Below the pieces are notes generated by a model. It was not told the origin of the DNA. It was given only the letters and a program-made list of their open reading frames with translations, and searched no databases. Of a stretch of DNA of 7,425 nucleotides, positions 1 to 6,923 are shown piece after piece; within the stretch, counting starts at the first letter, position 1, and the number at the start of each line of letters is the position of its first letter. Source of the stretch: Rhodospirillaceae bacterium. GTDB taxonomy: Bacteria > Pseudomonadota > Alphaproteobacteria > Thalassobaculales > Thalassobaculaceae. The stretch is taken from NCBI GenBank assembly GCA_002701455.1, contig NZVJ01000064.1:10110-17534 (forward strand), read 5' to 3'. Both the position numbers and the translations under genes were made by a program.

Positions 1-739
1 CGATATCATATACTGGCTCATCAGCCTCATCAGATATTCCCGAAACCCCCACGATAGCGTCTCCTACCGTTTTTAATTTCTCTATAGAGTGGTCTTCAAA
101 TATTTTTTCAAATAACCCAAATACAGATTCAAGCTCTTCGACAACTGTCTCTGGGGAATTATTTTCACAAAACTTGGTAAAGCCAACCAAATCACAAATC
201 AGTATAGCTACATCTTCATATCTCCGGGGAGTGACTTTACCTAAAGATTTAATCTCCGATGCTGCTGACTTTGGCAAGAATGAACGAACTAAATCTAGCG
301 ATTTACGCTTATCTTTCTCTATTCGACTTAGATAAATTGCCTCTTGATCACGTAATTTCTTTTTTTCAAGTGATGCGGCTACTCGGGCGCGCAAGAGCGT
401 TTTATTAAAAGGCTTCGTAATAAAATCATCGGCCCCCACTGTAATGCATTCAGCAGCCGTTTCCACCTCGTCAGCTGCAGTGACCATGATAACTGGAATA
501 TTACGATGCAAGGGGTCCGACTTCAGGTTTTTTAAAACATCCAGCCCGCTGATTTCCGGCATCATCAAATCTAACAGCACCAGATCGAACTGCCGTTCAT
601 TTATCAATTCCAATGCAGCAGCACCACCATCAACTAAAGTTATATTTTCATAACCATCCCGTTTTAGTCGGCGCTCAAGCGTGTATCTGTTATCCTCTAT
701 ATCATCAACAACAAGGATTTCACTTTCGTTAGAAATCAT
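1..739 (-). CDS. Response regulator fused to class III adenylate/guanylate cyclase (3' end outside window)
   Basis: The frame stays open from an ATG at 739 to the window edge, giving 246 residues. Residues 7-120 form a CheY-like receiver with acidic pair D12/D13, phospho-acceptor D57 in LLDLMMP, T87 and K109 in TKPF. A charged helical linker (about 122-165, ending in FLPKSAASEI) leads into a class III cyclase domain. The first metal-binding Asp is D183 in CDLVGFT and the second is D227 in KTVGDAIVG. K223 sits where adenylate cyclases carry the purine-selecting Lys and guanylate cyclases have Glu, so ATP to cAMP is the likelier reaction; this is inferred. The second substrate-selecting residue and the transition-state Asn/Arg lie beyond the window. 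The start overlaps the upstream receiver's stop (ATGA, 736-739), implying translational coupling. No membrane segment is seen, so it is probably cytoplasmic. Phosphorylation of D57 by the upstream kinase is the expected input. Confidence 0.9.
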   Translation of the reverse strand, partial: MISNESEILVVDDIEDNRYTLERRLKRDGYENITLVDGGAAALELINERQFDLVLLDLMMPEISGLDVLKNLKSDPLHRNIPVIMVTAADEVETAAECITVGADDFITKPFNKTLLRARVAASLEKKKLRDQEAIYLSRIEKDKRKSLDLVRSFLPKSAASEIKSLGKVTPRRYEDVAILICDLVGFTKFCENNSPETVVEELESVFGLFEKIFEDHSIEKLKTVGDAIVGVSGISDEADEPVYDI

Positions 740-1113
740 TGAGACTGAGCCTTTCCTAATTGCTCTTCTATTTTGGACAAAAGTCTCGCAAAATCAACTG
801 GCTTGGTATCGTAATCATTACAGCCTGCCTCTATAGCACTGGATTTGTGTTCTTCCATGGCGTGGGCAGACAGTGCTATGATAGGAATATTTTTCGTGGC
901 GTTATCACTTTTTAACTTTCTTGTTGCTCCCCAGCCATCAAGAACCGGCAAGCTAAGATCCATGAGGATTATATCTGGGTTTTCTGTTTGAGCTGCCTGA
1001 ACGCCGGCTTCTCCGTCTCTTGCGATAACGAGATCGAAATTCTTCCGTTTCAAGCGTCGCGATAGCATATAAATATTATCTTCGTTGTCCTCTACATATA
1101 ATATTTTTGTCAT
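736..1113 (-). CDS. Single-domain response regulator (CheY/DivK-like receiver)
   Basis: The 125-residue protein is only a receiver domain. Visible landmarks are E8/D9 for Mg binding, phospho-acceptor D52 in LMDLSLP, S82 in ALSAHA and K104 in TKPVD. This is a complete phosphorylation site set. The ALSAHAM segment and the GGCNDY-like stretch (AGCNDYDTKP) resemble DivK-type and hybrid-kinase receivers. There is no output domain, so it must act by protein contact or as a phosphate shuttle or sink. It starts 4 bases after the kinase stop, with GGGA of the kinase's last codons serving as a possible ribosome binding site, and its stop overlaps the start of the receiver-cyclase gene. Its N-terminal part (EDN, RRLKR) resembles the receiver of that next gene, which suggests they are diverged relatives. 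DivK itself is not claimed. Confidence 0.92.
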   Translation of the reverse strand: MTKILYVEDNEDNIYMLSRRLKRKNFDLVIARDGEAGVQAAQTENPDIILMDLSLPVLDGWGATRKLKSDNATKNIPIIALSAHAMEEHKSSAIEAGCNDYDTKPVDFARLLSKIEEQLGKAQSQ

Positions 1114-1117
1114 CGTC

Positions 1118-4100
1118 TTATCCCATTTTCACATTTCTTAATACTTTAGCCACGTCACTAGCTATCGTACCTTCAGTATCAGGGGTTTTTTCCAGGATAC
1201 GTGTGACTTCACCGGAAAGAAATTCCTTGTCCTTTTCGTTTAAATCAGCGCCTGTAACAACGACTATAGGCACGTTATTGCCAAATTTTTCCCTGTAAAC
1301 CTCCAAGAACTCAAAGCCATTCATAACGGGCATATTGAGATCCAATAATATTAGGTCAGGAGATTCTATTGCCTCCTCGAGCTCATTAAGAGCAACTTTT
1401 CCATTTTCCGCTTCTATCACTAAATAAGATTCTTTAGTTAACGCTTCCCGAAGAAGAAACCTAAGTTCTTCGTCATCCTCTATAATGAAAACAGTCTTGC
1501 CGTCCCCTGAACCTATCAATTTTTCTATTGAAGAAATCAAACGATCCCGTTCGACGGGCTTCGATAAATAATCTGCAGCACCTAAAGAGAAACCACGGTT
1601 TTTTTCGTCTAAAATTGAGGCCATAATTACAGGTATATTTGCTGTTTCTTCGCTTGCTTTTAGGGTTCGTAAAACTGACCAACCATCCATTCCAGGCATT
1701 AAGATGTCGAGAACAATGGCATCGGGACGCGTTTCAATCGCCATTTTTATACCCGACGGACCATCTTCTGCTATTAATACGCCAAACCCATCTCTTTGGA
1801 GCTGTCTTTTCATAAGGTCCCTGACAGTGGGATCATCATCAATTATAAGTATTGTGTGTTCTGCATTTGATGAGGATAACTGATCTCCATCATTCAAAAC
1901 AACCGCATCATATTTAATGGCTTGCGCTTCTACGTTTTCTGTGTCGTCGGCGTTTATTACGATAGAGGCAGTAAATGTTGTACCCTCGCCTTCCACACTG
2001 CTTACTTCAACATCACCCCCCATAATTCGACTTAGATGCTTTGTAATTATTAACCCTAATCCGGTTCCTCCATATTTACGTGTTGTTGAGCTATCAGCTT
2101 GCGTGAACGCTTGGAATAATTTTCTCACCTGCTCCTTGGACATACCTATTCCGGTATCAGTCACCACAATATCCAAAATCTGCTTTTCTTTTTTTGAACG
2201 AGAATTCAGTGCAAGTGTCACCTGACCATTTTCGGTAAACTTGCAGGCGTTTGATACTAAATTTAATACTATTTGCCGAACCCGCGTTTGGTCCGAATGC
2301 ATCGAATCAAAGTCTAAGTTATTTTCTAAGATGAGTTCATTATTATTTTTTTGAGCTAATGGTTCTGATGTTGCAATGATATCTCGCATAATATCCGAGA
2401 CAATGAACGTCTCAAAATAAAGTTCTATCTTTCCTGCTTCTATTTTCGAAAGATCTAGCACGTCATTAATTAACGTTAATAAATGCCGGCTGGCATTGTG
2501 AATTCGGTCTAGTGGTTCAAGATAGTCATCCAAGTCATCGTCCTCAGCGTCCTCCTTCAACATTTCAGTTAAACCAATTACCGCATTTAGAGGCGTGCGC
2601 AACTCATGGCTCATGTTTGCTAAAAATTGACTTTTTGCTTCATTGGCCTCGTCAGCCTCTATTTTTGCAGCCTCCAAGTCTCTTTCCCGCTTCTTCAGTT
2701 CTGTGATATCGGATCCAAAAACTAAGGTACTCCCGTCCTGTAATCTTGTTGTGGTGAATGAAATGGTATTTCCACTAGTAAATTCTGTTTCACGGACTTC
2801 ATCCGATTCTAATTCCTGCCAAAACTTTTCCCGCTCTGCTCTTTGTTGTTCTTTCGTCTTTCCCGAATCTAGTACAACTGCATTTTTTTCCAGCATTAAC
2901 TCTCGCATTCGCGATCTAGTTTCACCAGGGGCTAATTCAATACCGAAACTTTTCCATAGATTTTGTGCTTTTTTATTAGCTTGTATCAACCCTCCATCTG
3001 TATCCCAAAAAGACATTCCATTAGGAATTTGCTCGAGAGCTTCAGTTAATCTTCTATTTGTCTCCTCTCGTCTTTTACGTTCGGTTATGTCGGTAAAAAA
3101 ATTAATAACTGAGCCATCCGAAACGATCGCATTTGAAAACAGAAAGACAGTCCCGTCTTCAAAGGTTCGTTCAACGCTTTCACTTCCATGTTCTTGAAGA
3201 TATGCTTGCTTTTCAGAAAGCGACTTTTGATCCATACCCACACTGTCTTCCGCCATCATTCCAGCAGCGACCATCGCTCTTCTCATTTCAAGCCTGTGTA
3301 CACCGGGTTTCAGGTCAAAACCGAATTTACTTTGAAAATCTCTTGCAATCTGGTTTGCCATAATAAGACGACTGTCTTTGTCCCAAAACATCACACCATT
3401 TTGTATCAGTTCCACAGCTTCGGTCAGACGGCGATTTGTTTCTTCACGCTGTTTACGTTCTGTGATATCCGTAGCAAAATTTATAACAGATCCATCAGGC
3501 AACAACGTGTCCGAAAATAGAAGTGCAGTCCCATCAGTAAAAATTCTTTCTCTTTCATGATATCCCTTTTCTTCAAGTATCTTTAACTCCGCTTTCCGGT
3601 CCTTATCTTCAGTTGCCGTCTCCCCCTCTTTAATCATTCCCTTTTCGATAAGATTCCTTCTCATATCTAGCCTAAGAGCGCCTGGCTCCATAGAAAAACC
3701 GTACTTTTCCTGAAAACTTCTACTTTGCTTATTTGCTATAATTAATTGACTATCCTGATCCCAAAACATTACTTGATTTGGGATTCGTTCGATAGCATCG
3801 CTCAAACGCCTAAGATCGGCCTCGCGATTTTTTAATTCTGTGATATCAGTGTAAACACTTATGATCGAACCGTCCGGAAAGGTTTTATCGGAAAACAAGA
3901 GCACTGTCCCGTCAGAATAAACCTGCTCCCGCTCTGTATTCCCAAGGTTCTCCGCCTCGTTTTTCATTCCGTCGGCTTTTCGACTTTTTTTTGTACTTGC
4001 CCCCGACTTCATTCCGTTGGCAATTAGATGGTCTCGCATATCTGTTCGTTTGACACCAGGTTTTAGGTCGAAACCATGTTTTTTACAAAACTCCGATGCC

Positions 4101-4993
4101 ACTTCGTTACAAAAGACAAGGCGCTGGTTTTCGTCCCAAAACACCAATCCGTTTGATATTGCATTTATACCATCGCTCAAACGTCGCAGCTCTGATTCAC
4201 GAGTTTTGTATTGCGTCAAATCGGAAACAACCGTTATTAAACTGCCATCATCAAGTCGAGTGGTAGTATCCAGAACCCAGGTTCCGTCAGACCGTCCCGT
4301 TTCAACTACATACTGATGTTCAATATTTTCTCTAATTTCCCGTCGGTTTTTAAGGTGTTCCTCAGCAGTCATCCCTTCTGGAACAACGAAAACACCCTTT
4401 TCCACCAATCTTCTTAACCATTCGTCATGGGTCATACCCTCTGGAACTGGTAAGCCTCTTGAGTTTTGAAGATCATGGAAACTCTTATTTCCGTATATAA
4501 ATTTTCCATAGCGATCAAAAATAAAAGTAGCATTTTCAGTACTATCTAATGCTTTGGATAGTGAATCTAACTTATCGCTCTGCCGTTTTTGTTCGGTAAT
4601 GTCAAAAAAGCTGCTAAACAGTCCACCGTCTTGGAGACGAATGTCATTTGATAACACGGTCACGCCATTACTAAATGTAAGCTCACGTGACCGCCTCGCT
4701 TTAATACTCCGCCGCTCTTTTTGCATCTGTTTAATAAAATCTTCATGATTCAATCCATCAGGAATTTGGATAATGCCGAGTCTAATTTCCTGCTCAGTCC
4801 ATTCGCGCCAACTCATTCCTTCTCTTAATACCACCTTGTCGAAATTCTCGTTGAATTCATTATTCTGATATATTTCAAGAATGCCTGAATCTGCATGAAG
4901 GAGATTATCTTCGGCGTCCCACAAAATGGTGCGTATTCCAGTTGCCACTAGACCTTCAAACATTTGATTTAATTGATTACCGCTAGGCTCCAT
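1118..4993 (-). CDS. Soluble hybrid histidine kinase with six PAS domains and two receiver domains
   Basis: The product is 1291 residues from the ATG at 4993. Six PAS_7-like domains lie at about 12-137, 145-263, 272-388, 397-514, 523-640 and 649-767. Most begin with a FWD strand motif and all end in a DIT/DLT motif. A coiled linker then leads to the HisKA helix with phospho-acceptor H796 in MSHELRTPLN. The HATPase domain has its N box (N911, N915), G1 box DTGIGM (D946), F box LFQAF and G2 box GGTGLGL (975-981). Receiver 1 has phospho-acceptor D1096, S1126 and K1145. Receiver 2 has D1218, T1247 and K1269. No signal peptide or membrane helix is seen, so it should sense a cytoplasmic cue; the ligand is unknown. 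The frame can be extended to a TTG at 5029 (12 more residues), but the ATG is preferred because GGAAAG lies upstream and the extra residues are basic and fit no domain. It heads the operon with the receiver and the receiver-cyclase, its likely partners. Confidence 0.95.
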   Translation of the reverse strand: MEPSGNQLNQMFEGLVATGIRTILWDAEDNLLHADSGILEIYQNNEFNENFDKVVLREGMSWREWTEQEIRLGIIQIPDGLNHEDFIKQMQKERRSIKARRSRELTFSNGVTVLSNDIRLQDGGLFSSFFDITEQKRQSDKLDSLSKALDSTENATFIFDRYGKFIYGNKSFHDLQNSRGLPVPEGMTHDEWLRRLVEKGVFVVPEGMTAEEHLKNRREIRENIEHQYVVETGRSDGTWVLDTTTRLDDGSLITVVSDLTQYKTRESELRRLSDGINAISNGLVFWDENQRLVFCNEVASEFCKKHGFDLKPGVKRTDMRDHLIANGMKSGASTKKSRKADGMKNEAENLGNTEREQVYSDGTVLLFSDKTFPDGSIISVYTDITELKNREADLRRLSDAIERIPNQVMFWDQDSQLIIANKQSRSFQEKYGFSMEPGALRLDMRRNLIEKGMIKEGETATEDKDRKAELKILEEKGYHERERIFTDGTALLFSDTLLPDGSVINFATDITERKQREETNRRLTEAVELIQNGVMFWDKDSRLIMANQIARDFQSKFGFDLKPGVHRLEMRRAMVAAGMMAEDSVGMDQKSLSEKQAYLQEHGSESVERTFEDGTVFLFSNAIVSDGSVINFFTDITERKRREETNRRLTEALEQIPNGMSFWDTDGGLIQANKKAQNLWKSFGIELAPGETRSRMRELMLEKNAVVLDSGKTKEQQRAEREKFWQELESDEVRETEFTSGNTISFTTTRLQDGSTLVFGSDITELKKRERDLEAAKIEADEANEAKSQFLANMSHELRTPLNAVIGLTEMLKEDAEDDDLDDYLEPLDRIHNASRHLLTLINDVLDLSKIEAGKIELYFETFIVSDIMRDIIATSEPLAQKNNNELILENNLDFDSMHSDQTRVRQIVLNLVSNACKFTENGQVTLALNSRSKKEKQILDIVVTDTGIGMSKEQVRKLFQAFTQADSSTTRKYGGTGLGLIITKHLSRIMGGDVEVSSVEGEGTTFTASIVINADDTENVEAQAIKYDAVVLNDGDQLSSSNAEHTILIIDDDPTVRDLMKRQLQRDGFGVLIAEDGPSGIKMAIETRPDAIVLDILMPGMDGWSVLRTLKASEETANIPVIMASILDEKNRGFSLGAADYLSKPVERDRLISSIEKLIGSGDGKTVFIIEDDEELRFLLREALTKESYLVIEAENGKVALNELEEAIESPDLILLDLNMPVMNGFEFLEVYREKFGNNVPIVVVTGADLNEKDKEFLSGEVTRILEKTPDTEGTIASDVAKVLRNVKMG
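2693..4180 (-). repeat. Tandem coding repeat: PAS domains 3-6 of the hybrid kinase
   Basis: Four consecutive units of about 375-380 bases encode PAS domains 3 to 6. Each shows the same pattern: L(S/T)(D/E)A, I-x-N, a FWD motif, a (L/I)I-x-AN-like motif, a PG-x-x-R-x-x-MR segment, a variable charged insert, an (E/D)GT or SGN turn, and a closing TDITE(R/L)K motif. The similarity shows at DNA level too: the complement of each FWD region starts with CCCAAAA near 3004, 3384, 3762 and 4135. PAS domains 1 and 2 are more diverged. Serial internal duplication is the simplest origin. Confidence 0.8.
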
Positions 4994-5052
4994 CTTCTTT
5001 ACTTTCCGTAGATAGATTAAAGACTTCAAAGATGTACTATAAATAAAGTGAA

Positions 5053-5082
5053 ATTTTGCTTAATAATATTGATGCCTGTCAA
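5053..5082 (-). promoter_or_regulatory. Candidate sigma-70-type promoter of the signalling operon
   Basis: On the minus strand a perfect TTGACA (5077-5082) is followed, after 18 bases, by CAAAAT (5053-5058), a four-of-six match to TATAAT. Transcription would start near 5046 and give a leader of roughly 50 bases to the ATG at 4993. The region is A+T-rich and is the only sizeable gap before the kinase. The -35 is convincing; the -10 is weak, which would fit an activated promoter. Confidence 0.45.
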
Positions 5083-5101
5083 CTGATTAACAATGCATCA
5101 A
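5069..5101. promoter_or_regulatory. 7-bp inverted repeat flanking the -35 box (possible operator)
   Basis: TTGATGC (5069-5075) and GCATCAA (5095-5101) are perfect inverted copies separated by 19 bases, and the arms bracket the TTGACA box. Such a position would suit a dimeric regulator of the signalling operon. Arms this short in A+T-rich DNA can arise by chance, so this is only a candidate. Confidence 0.25.
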
Positions 5102-5187
5102 CAATTTTATGATAAATTAAAACAACGGCGATTAGTTAAACCAGTTCTATGGTTTACTATTTTGCCATTGCATTATTGATAAACTTC

Positions 5188-5223
5188 AAAAAACTTTTCT
5201 TGGAAAGCCCGCAGAGAAGAAAA
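5188..5223 (-). terminator. Weak rho-independent terminator candidate after the dehydrogenase gene
   Basis: On the minus strand TTTTCTT (5217-5223) pairs perfectly with AAGAAAA (5195-5201) across a 15-base loop, and six T residues follow one base later (5188-5193). It lies 21 bases past the dehydrogenase stop, the right place for a terminator. The stem is almost all A-U and the loop is long, so the structure is weak. Confidence 0.35.
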
Positions 5224-5244
5224 TTTTATTCATTTAAAGAACAT

Positions 5245-6060
5245 TTAAAGTTTCGTTCCAGGAGTAATACCAATCCGGCCACCATCAACAGGAAGTGTGA
5301 CACCATTTATATAGGATGCCACACTAGAAGCTATGAAATAAACGGCTTCCGCAACTTCCTTGGGGTATGCCGGACGCTTGGTGGGGGTTTGCTCAACTAA
5401 AGGCGTGTAGTTTTCATGAATAGGGTCGCCTTTGTCTACAATCATAGCCCGCGCAACACAATTTACACGAATACCATACTTAGAAAACTCGTCCGCCATC
5501 ACGTGTGTTAGGGGAATTAGCCCTCCTTTACACATCGAATACGAGGGGATATGCGGATTTCCAAGAATTCCATCAATTGAGCCAATATGTGTAACCGAAC
5601 TGTCATCTGCTTTTTTGAGGTGAGGAAGGAAACTTTTGGTAGCGAAAAGTGGTCCCAGCAGGTCCCCTCTAACAGCTTCTTCTAGTCGGTCGAAATCTAA
5701 ATTCTCCAGACTGCCTGTAATAGGGTTGGAATGACAATTTACCAAGGCGTTTACTGGTCCCTGTATACTTCCGGCAGCCCTCTTTAAATCTTCGGGGTCG
5801 GCACAATCCGCAACTATGGTGTTTATTTCACCTTCAAATACTTCTATTTCAGCTTTTAACTCTTCAAGTACCTTAGAACTTGGATCGAGAATTGTCACAT
5901 TGGCACCACGCTCACTGAACAGCCTAGCGCATGCTGCGCCTACATGAATATTACGACCATCAGTTGGTATAAAACTATCCGCAACATTATAGCAGGCTTC
6001 AACGATAACAATATTCTTACCAACAAACTCACGATAATCAGTTGAAACGGTATTTGACAC
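5245..6060 (-). CDS. Short-chain dehydrogenase/reductase (SDR) with atypical nucleotide-binding loop
   Basis: The 271-residue product has a Rossmann-type SDR fold. Classical SDR active-site residues are present: S161 in IGSIDG, and Y174 and K178 in YSMCK. The C-terminal INGVTLPVDGG motif is also present. D59, at the end of the second strand (VTILD), suggests NAD(H) rather than NADP(H). The glycine-rich TGxxxGxG motif is replaced: after IVIVEA (17-22) comes a longer stretch reaching GRNIHVGAA (35-43), several residues longer than usual. The NNAG motif reads VNCHSN (107-112). Cofactor binding may therefore be altered. The start is GTG at 6060, chosen because AAGGGAG (6067-6073) sits 6 bases upstream. 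It follows the CMD-like gene after 98 bases and may have its own promoter. It probably interconverts an alcohol and a ketone or aldehyde; the substrate is unknown. Confidence 0.88.
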   Translation of the reverse strand: MSNTVSTDYREFVGKNIVIVEACYNVADSFIPTDGRNIHVGAACARLFSERGANVTILDPSSKVLEELKAEIEVFEGEINTIVADCADPEDLKRAAGSIQGPVNALVNCHSNPITGSLENLDFDRLEEAVRGDLLGPLFATKSFLPHLKKADDSSVTHIGSIDGILGNPHIPSYSMCKGGLIPLTHVMADEFSKYGIRVNCVARAMIVDKGDPIHENYTPLVEQTPTKRPAYPKEVAEAVYFIASSVASYINGVTLPVDGGRIGITPGTKL

Positions 6061-6066
6061 AATGGG

Positions 6067-6073
6067 CTCCCTT
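6067..6073 (-). promoter_or_regulatory. Shine-Dalgarno site that fixes the GTG start of the SDR gene
   Basis: AAGGGAG on the minus strand lies 6 bases before the GTG at 6060. No ATG is placed as well, so this site decides the start. Confidence 0.7.
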
Positions 6074-6112
6074 CAATTGAAACTCTCTCGCTTCACAAGG
6101 TTGCAAATAAAA

Positions 6113-6138
6113 TAGATTATAAACACCAAAATAATCTA
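6113..6138 (-). promoter_or_regulatory. Perfect 8-bp dyad overlapping a TATAAT box, upstream of the SDR gene
   Basis: TAGATTAT and ATAATCTA are perfect inverted copies (6131-6138 and 6113-6120) around a 10-base centre. The second arm contains most of a perfect TATAAT (6116-6121) on the minus strand, about 55 bases before the SDR start. No good -35 box lies 16-18 bases upstream. Two readings are possible: an operator over a -10 box for the SDR gene, or an A+T-rich terminator hairpin for the hydroxylase-CMD pair, since TTTTATTT follows directly. Confidence 0.4.
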
Positions 6139-6158
6139 AATCCTAGTGCAGAATTAGT

Positions 6159-6920
6159 TTAGGCCTCACTCGTCAGCTGACGGAGCATTGGACCACCTTC
6201 GGTAAGAGCGTGCATTCCAAGAACACTTACGCACTGAAAAATTTCCATTATTTCTTCTTTAGTGGCCCCGTGTTTTAAAGCATTTCTTATGTGGATCCGG
6301 GCACCTTCTTTATGCAAATGTGTCGTAGCCGTATCTATCGCTATATAAATGAACTCCTTTACTTTCGGCTCCAAAGTCCCAGAAGTCCACGGAACAGATG
6401 AAAAATCAACGTAGCATTCAAAAAATTCCGGACTTAGTTTCAACATATCATCCCAAAATGAACTCCAGTAACCACGGTTTTTAATAAAGGTTTCCTTGAG
6501 CTTTTTTTCGTAATCTCCATACTCAATTTTGTCAATTTCCTCGCCACGTCCCAGTTCACGGAGTTCCTCTATCAGAATTGGAACTCCAAGCGTACAAGTA
6601 TGGATGCCCAATACGCTAGTCAACTCTAGGACTTCCATAATTTCGTCCCTAGTCGCCCCCAGAGACAACGCATTTTCCATATGAAGTTTTAATCCAGGCA
6701 AATACAAATGGGTTGTAGATGCATCAATAGCTATATAAATGAATTCCCTAATTTTTGGCGACAAAGCATTAGTTTTGGCCGGAATAGATGAGAATTTCGA
6801 ATACGCAGCGAAAAAATTAGCATCCAATTCTAAAACATCTTCCCAAAACTCGCTCCAATAACCGCGATTTTTTATGAACTCTTCTTTCAGCTGCTCTTTA
6901 GTCTGATTTACTTCAGGCAT
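6159..6920 (-). CDS. Tandem carboxymuconolactone decarboxylase (CMD/AhpD-like) domain protein
   Basis: The 253-residue, all-helical product consists of two CMD-type repeats (about 11-120 and 141-248) with a register shift of exactly 130 residues. Each carries IKNRGYW, KEFIYIAID or REFIYIAID, TTHL, an H followed by NAL, GAT and EEIME-type motifs. In AhpD-like members a CxxC pair precedes the conserved His. Here that region reads ASTTHL/TATTHL with no cysteine, while H71/H80 and H201/H210 remain. Peroxidase-type redox chemistry is therefore unlikely, and a decarboxylase, isomerase-like or binding role fits better. The exact reaction is not readable. The ATG at 6920 has AGAGGG 8 bases upstream. 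It begins 3 bases after the hydroxylase stop, so the two are almost surely co-transcribed. Confidence 0.87.
   Translation of the reverse strand: MPEVNQTKEQLKEEFIKNRGYWSEFWEDVLELDANFFAAYSKFSSIPAKTNALSPKIREFIYIAIDASTTHLYLPGLKLHMENALSLGATRDEIMEVLELTSVLGIHTCTLGVPILIEELRELGRGEEIDKIEYGDYEKKLKETFIKNRGYWSSFWDDMLKLSPEFFECYVDFSSVPWTSGTLEPKVKEFIYIAIDTATTHLHKEGARIHIRNALKHGATKEEIMEIFQCVSVLGMHALTEGGPMLRQLTSEA
6177..6890 (-). repeat. Internal duplication of the CMD-like domain (390-base period)
   Basis: The two halves of the CMD-like gene encode domains that are about 56 % identical by hand count (roughly 61 of 109 aligned residues, no gaps needed). The DNA is also visibly similar around the encoded NRGYW segment (near 6463 and 6850). 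The period is 130 codons. This level of identity points to a duplication within this family rather than two independently recruited domains. Confidence 0.85.
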
Positions 6921-6923
6921 GTA

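Noticed and set aside
2643..3197. Plus-strand open frame of 184 residues opposite the kinase gene
   Set aside because: It lies wholly antisense to conserved PAS repeats, is Ser- and Pro-rich with no recognisable domain, and has no ribosome binding context of note. It is a shadow of the real gene.
4994..5029. Extension of the hybrid kinase to a TTG start at 5029 (12 extra residues)
   Set aside because: The ATG at 4993 has a purine-rich GGAAAG upstream, and the extra residues match no domain. From the promoter candidate the TTG would have a leader of only about 17 bases. It cannot be fully excluded.
5231..5250. 9-bp direct repeat CATTTAAAG, twice with an 11-base period, at the end of the SDR gene
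   Set aside because: Only two copies, low complexity, and one overlaps the stop codon. Chance in A+T-rich DNA is a sufficient explanation.
5149..5400. Plus-strand open frame of 83 residues starting in the intergenic region
   Set aside because: More than half of it is antisense to the SDR gene, no domain is recognisable, and no promoter or good ribosome binding site precedes it.
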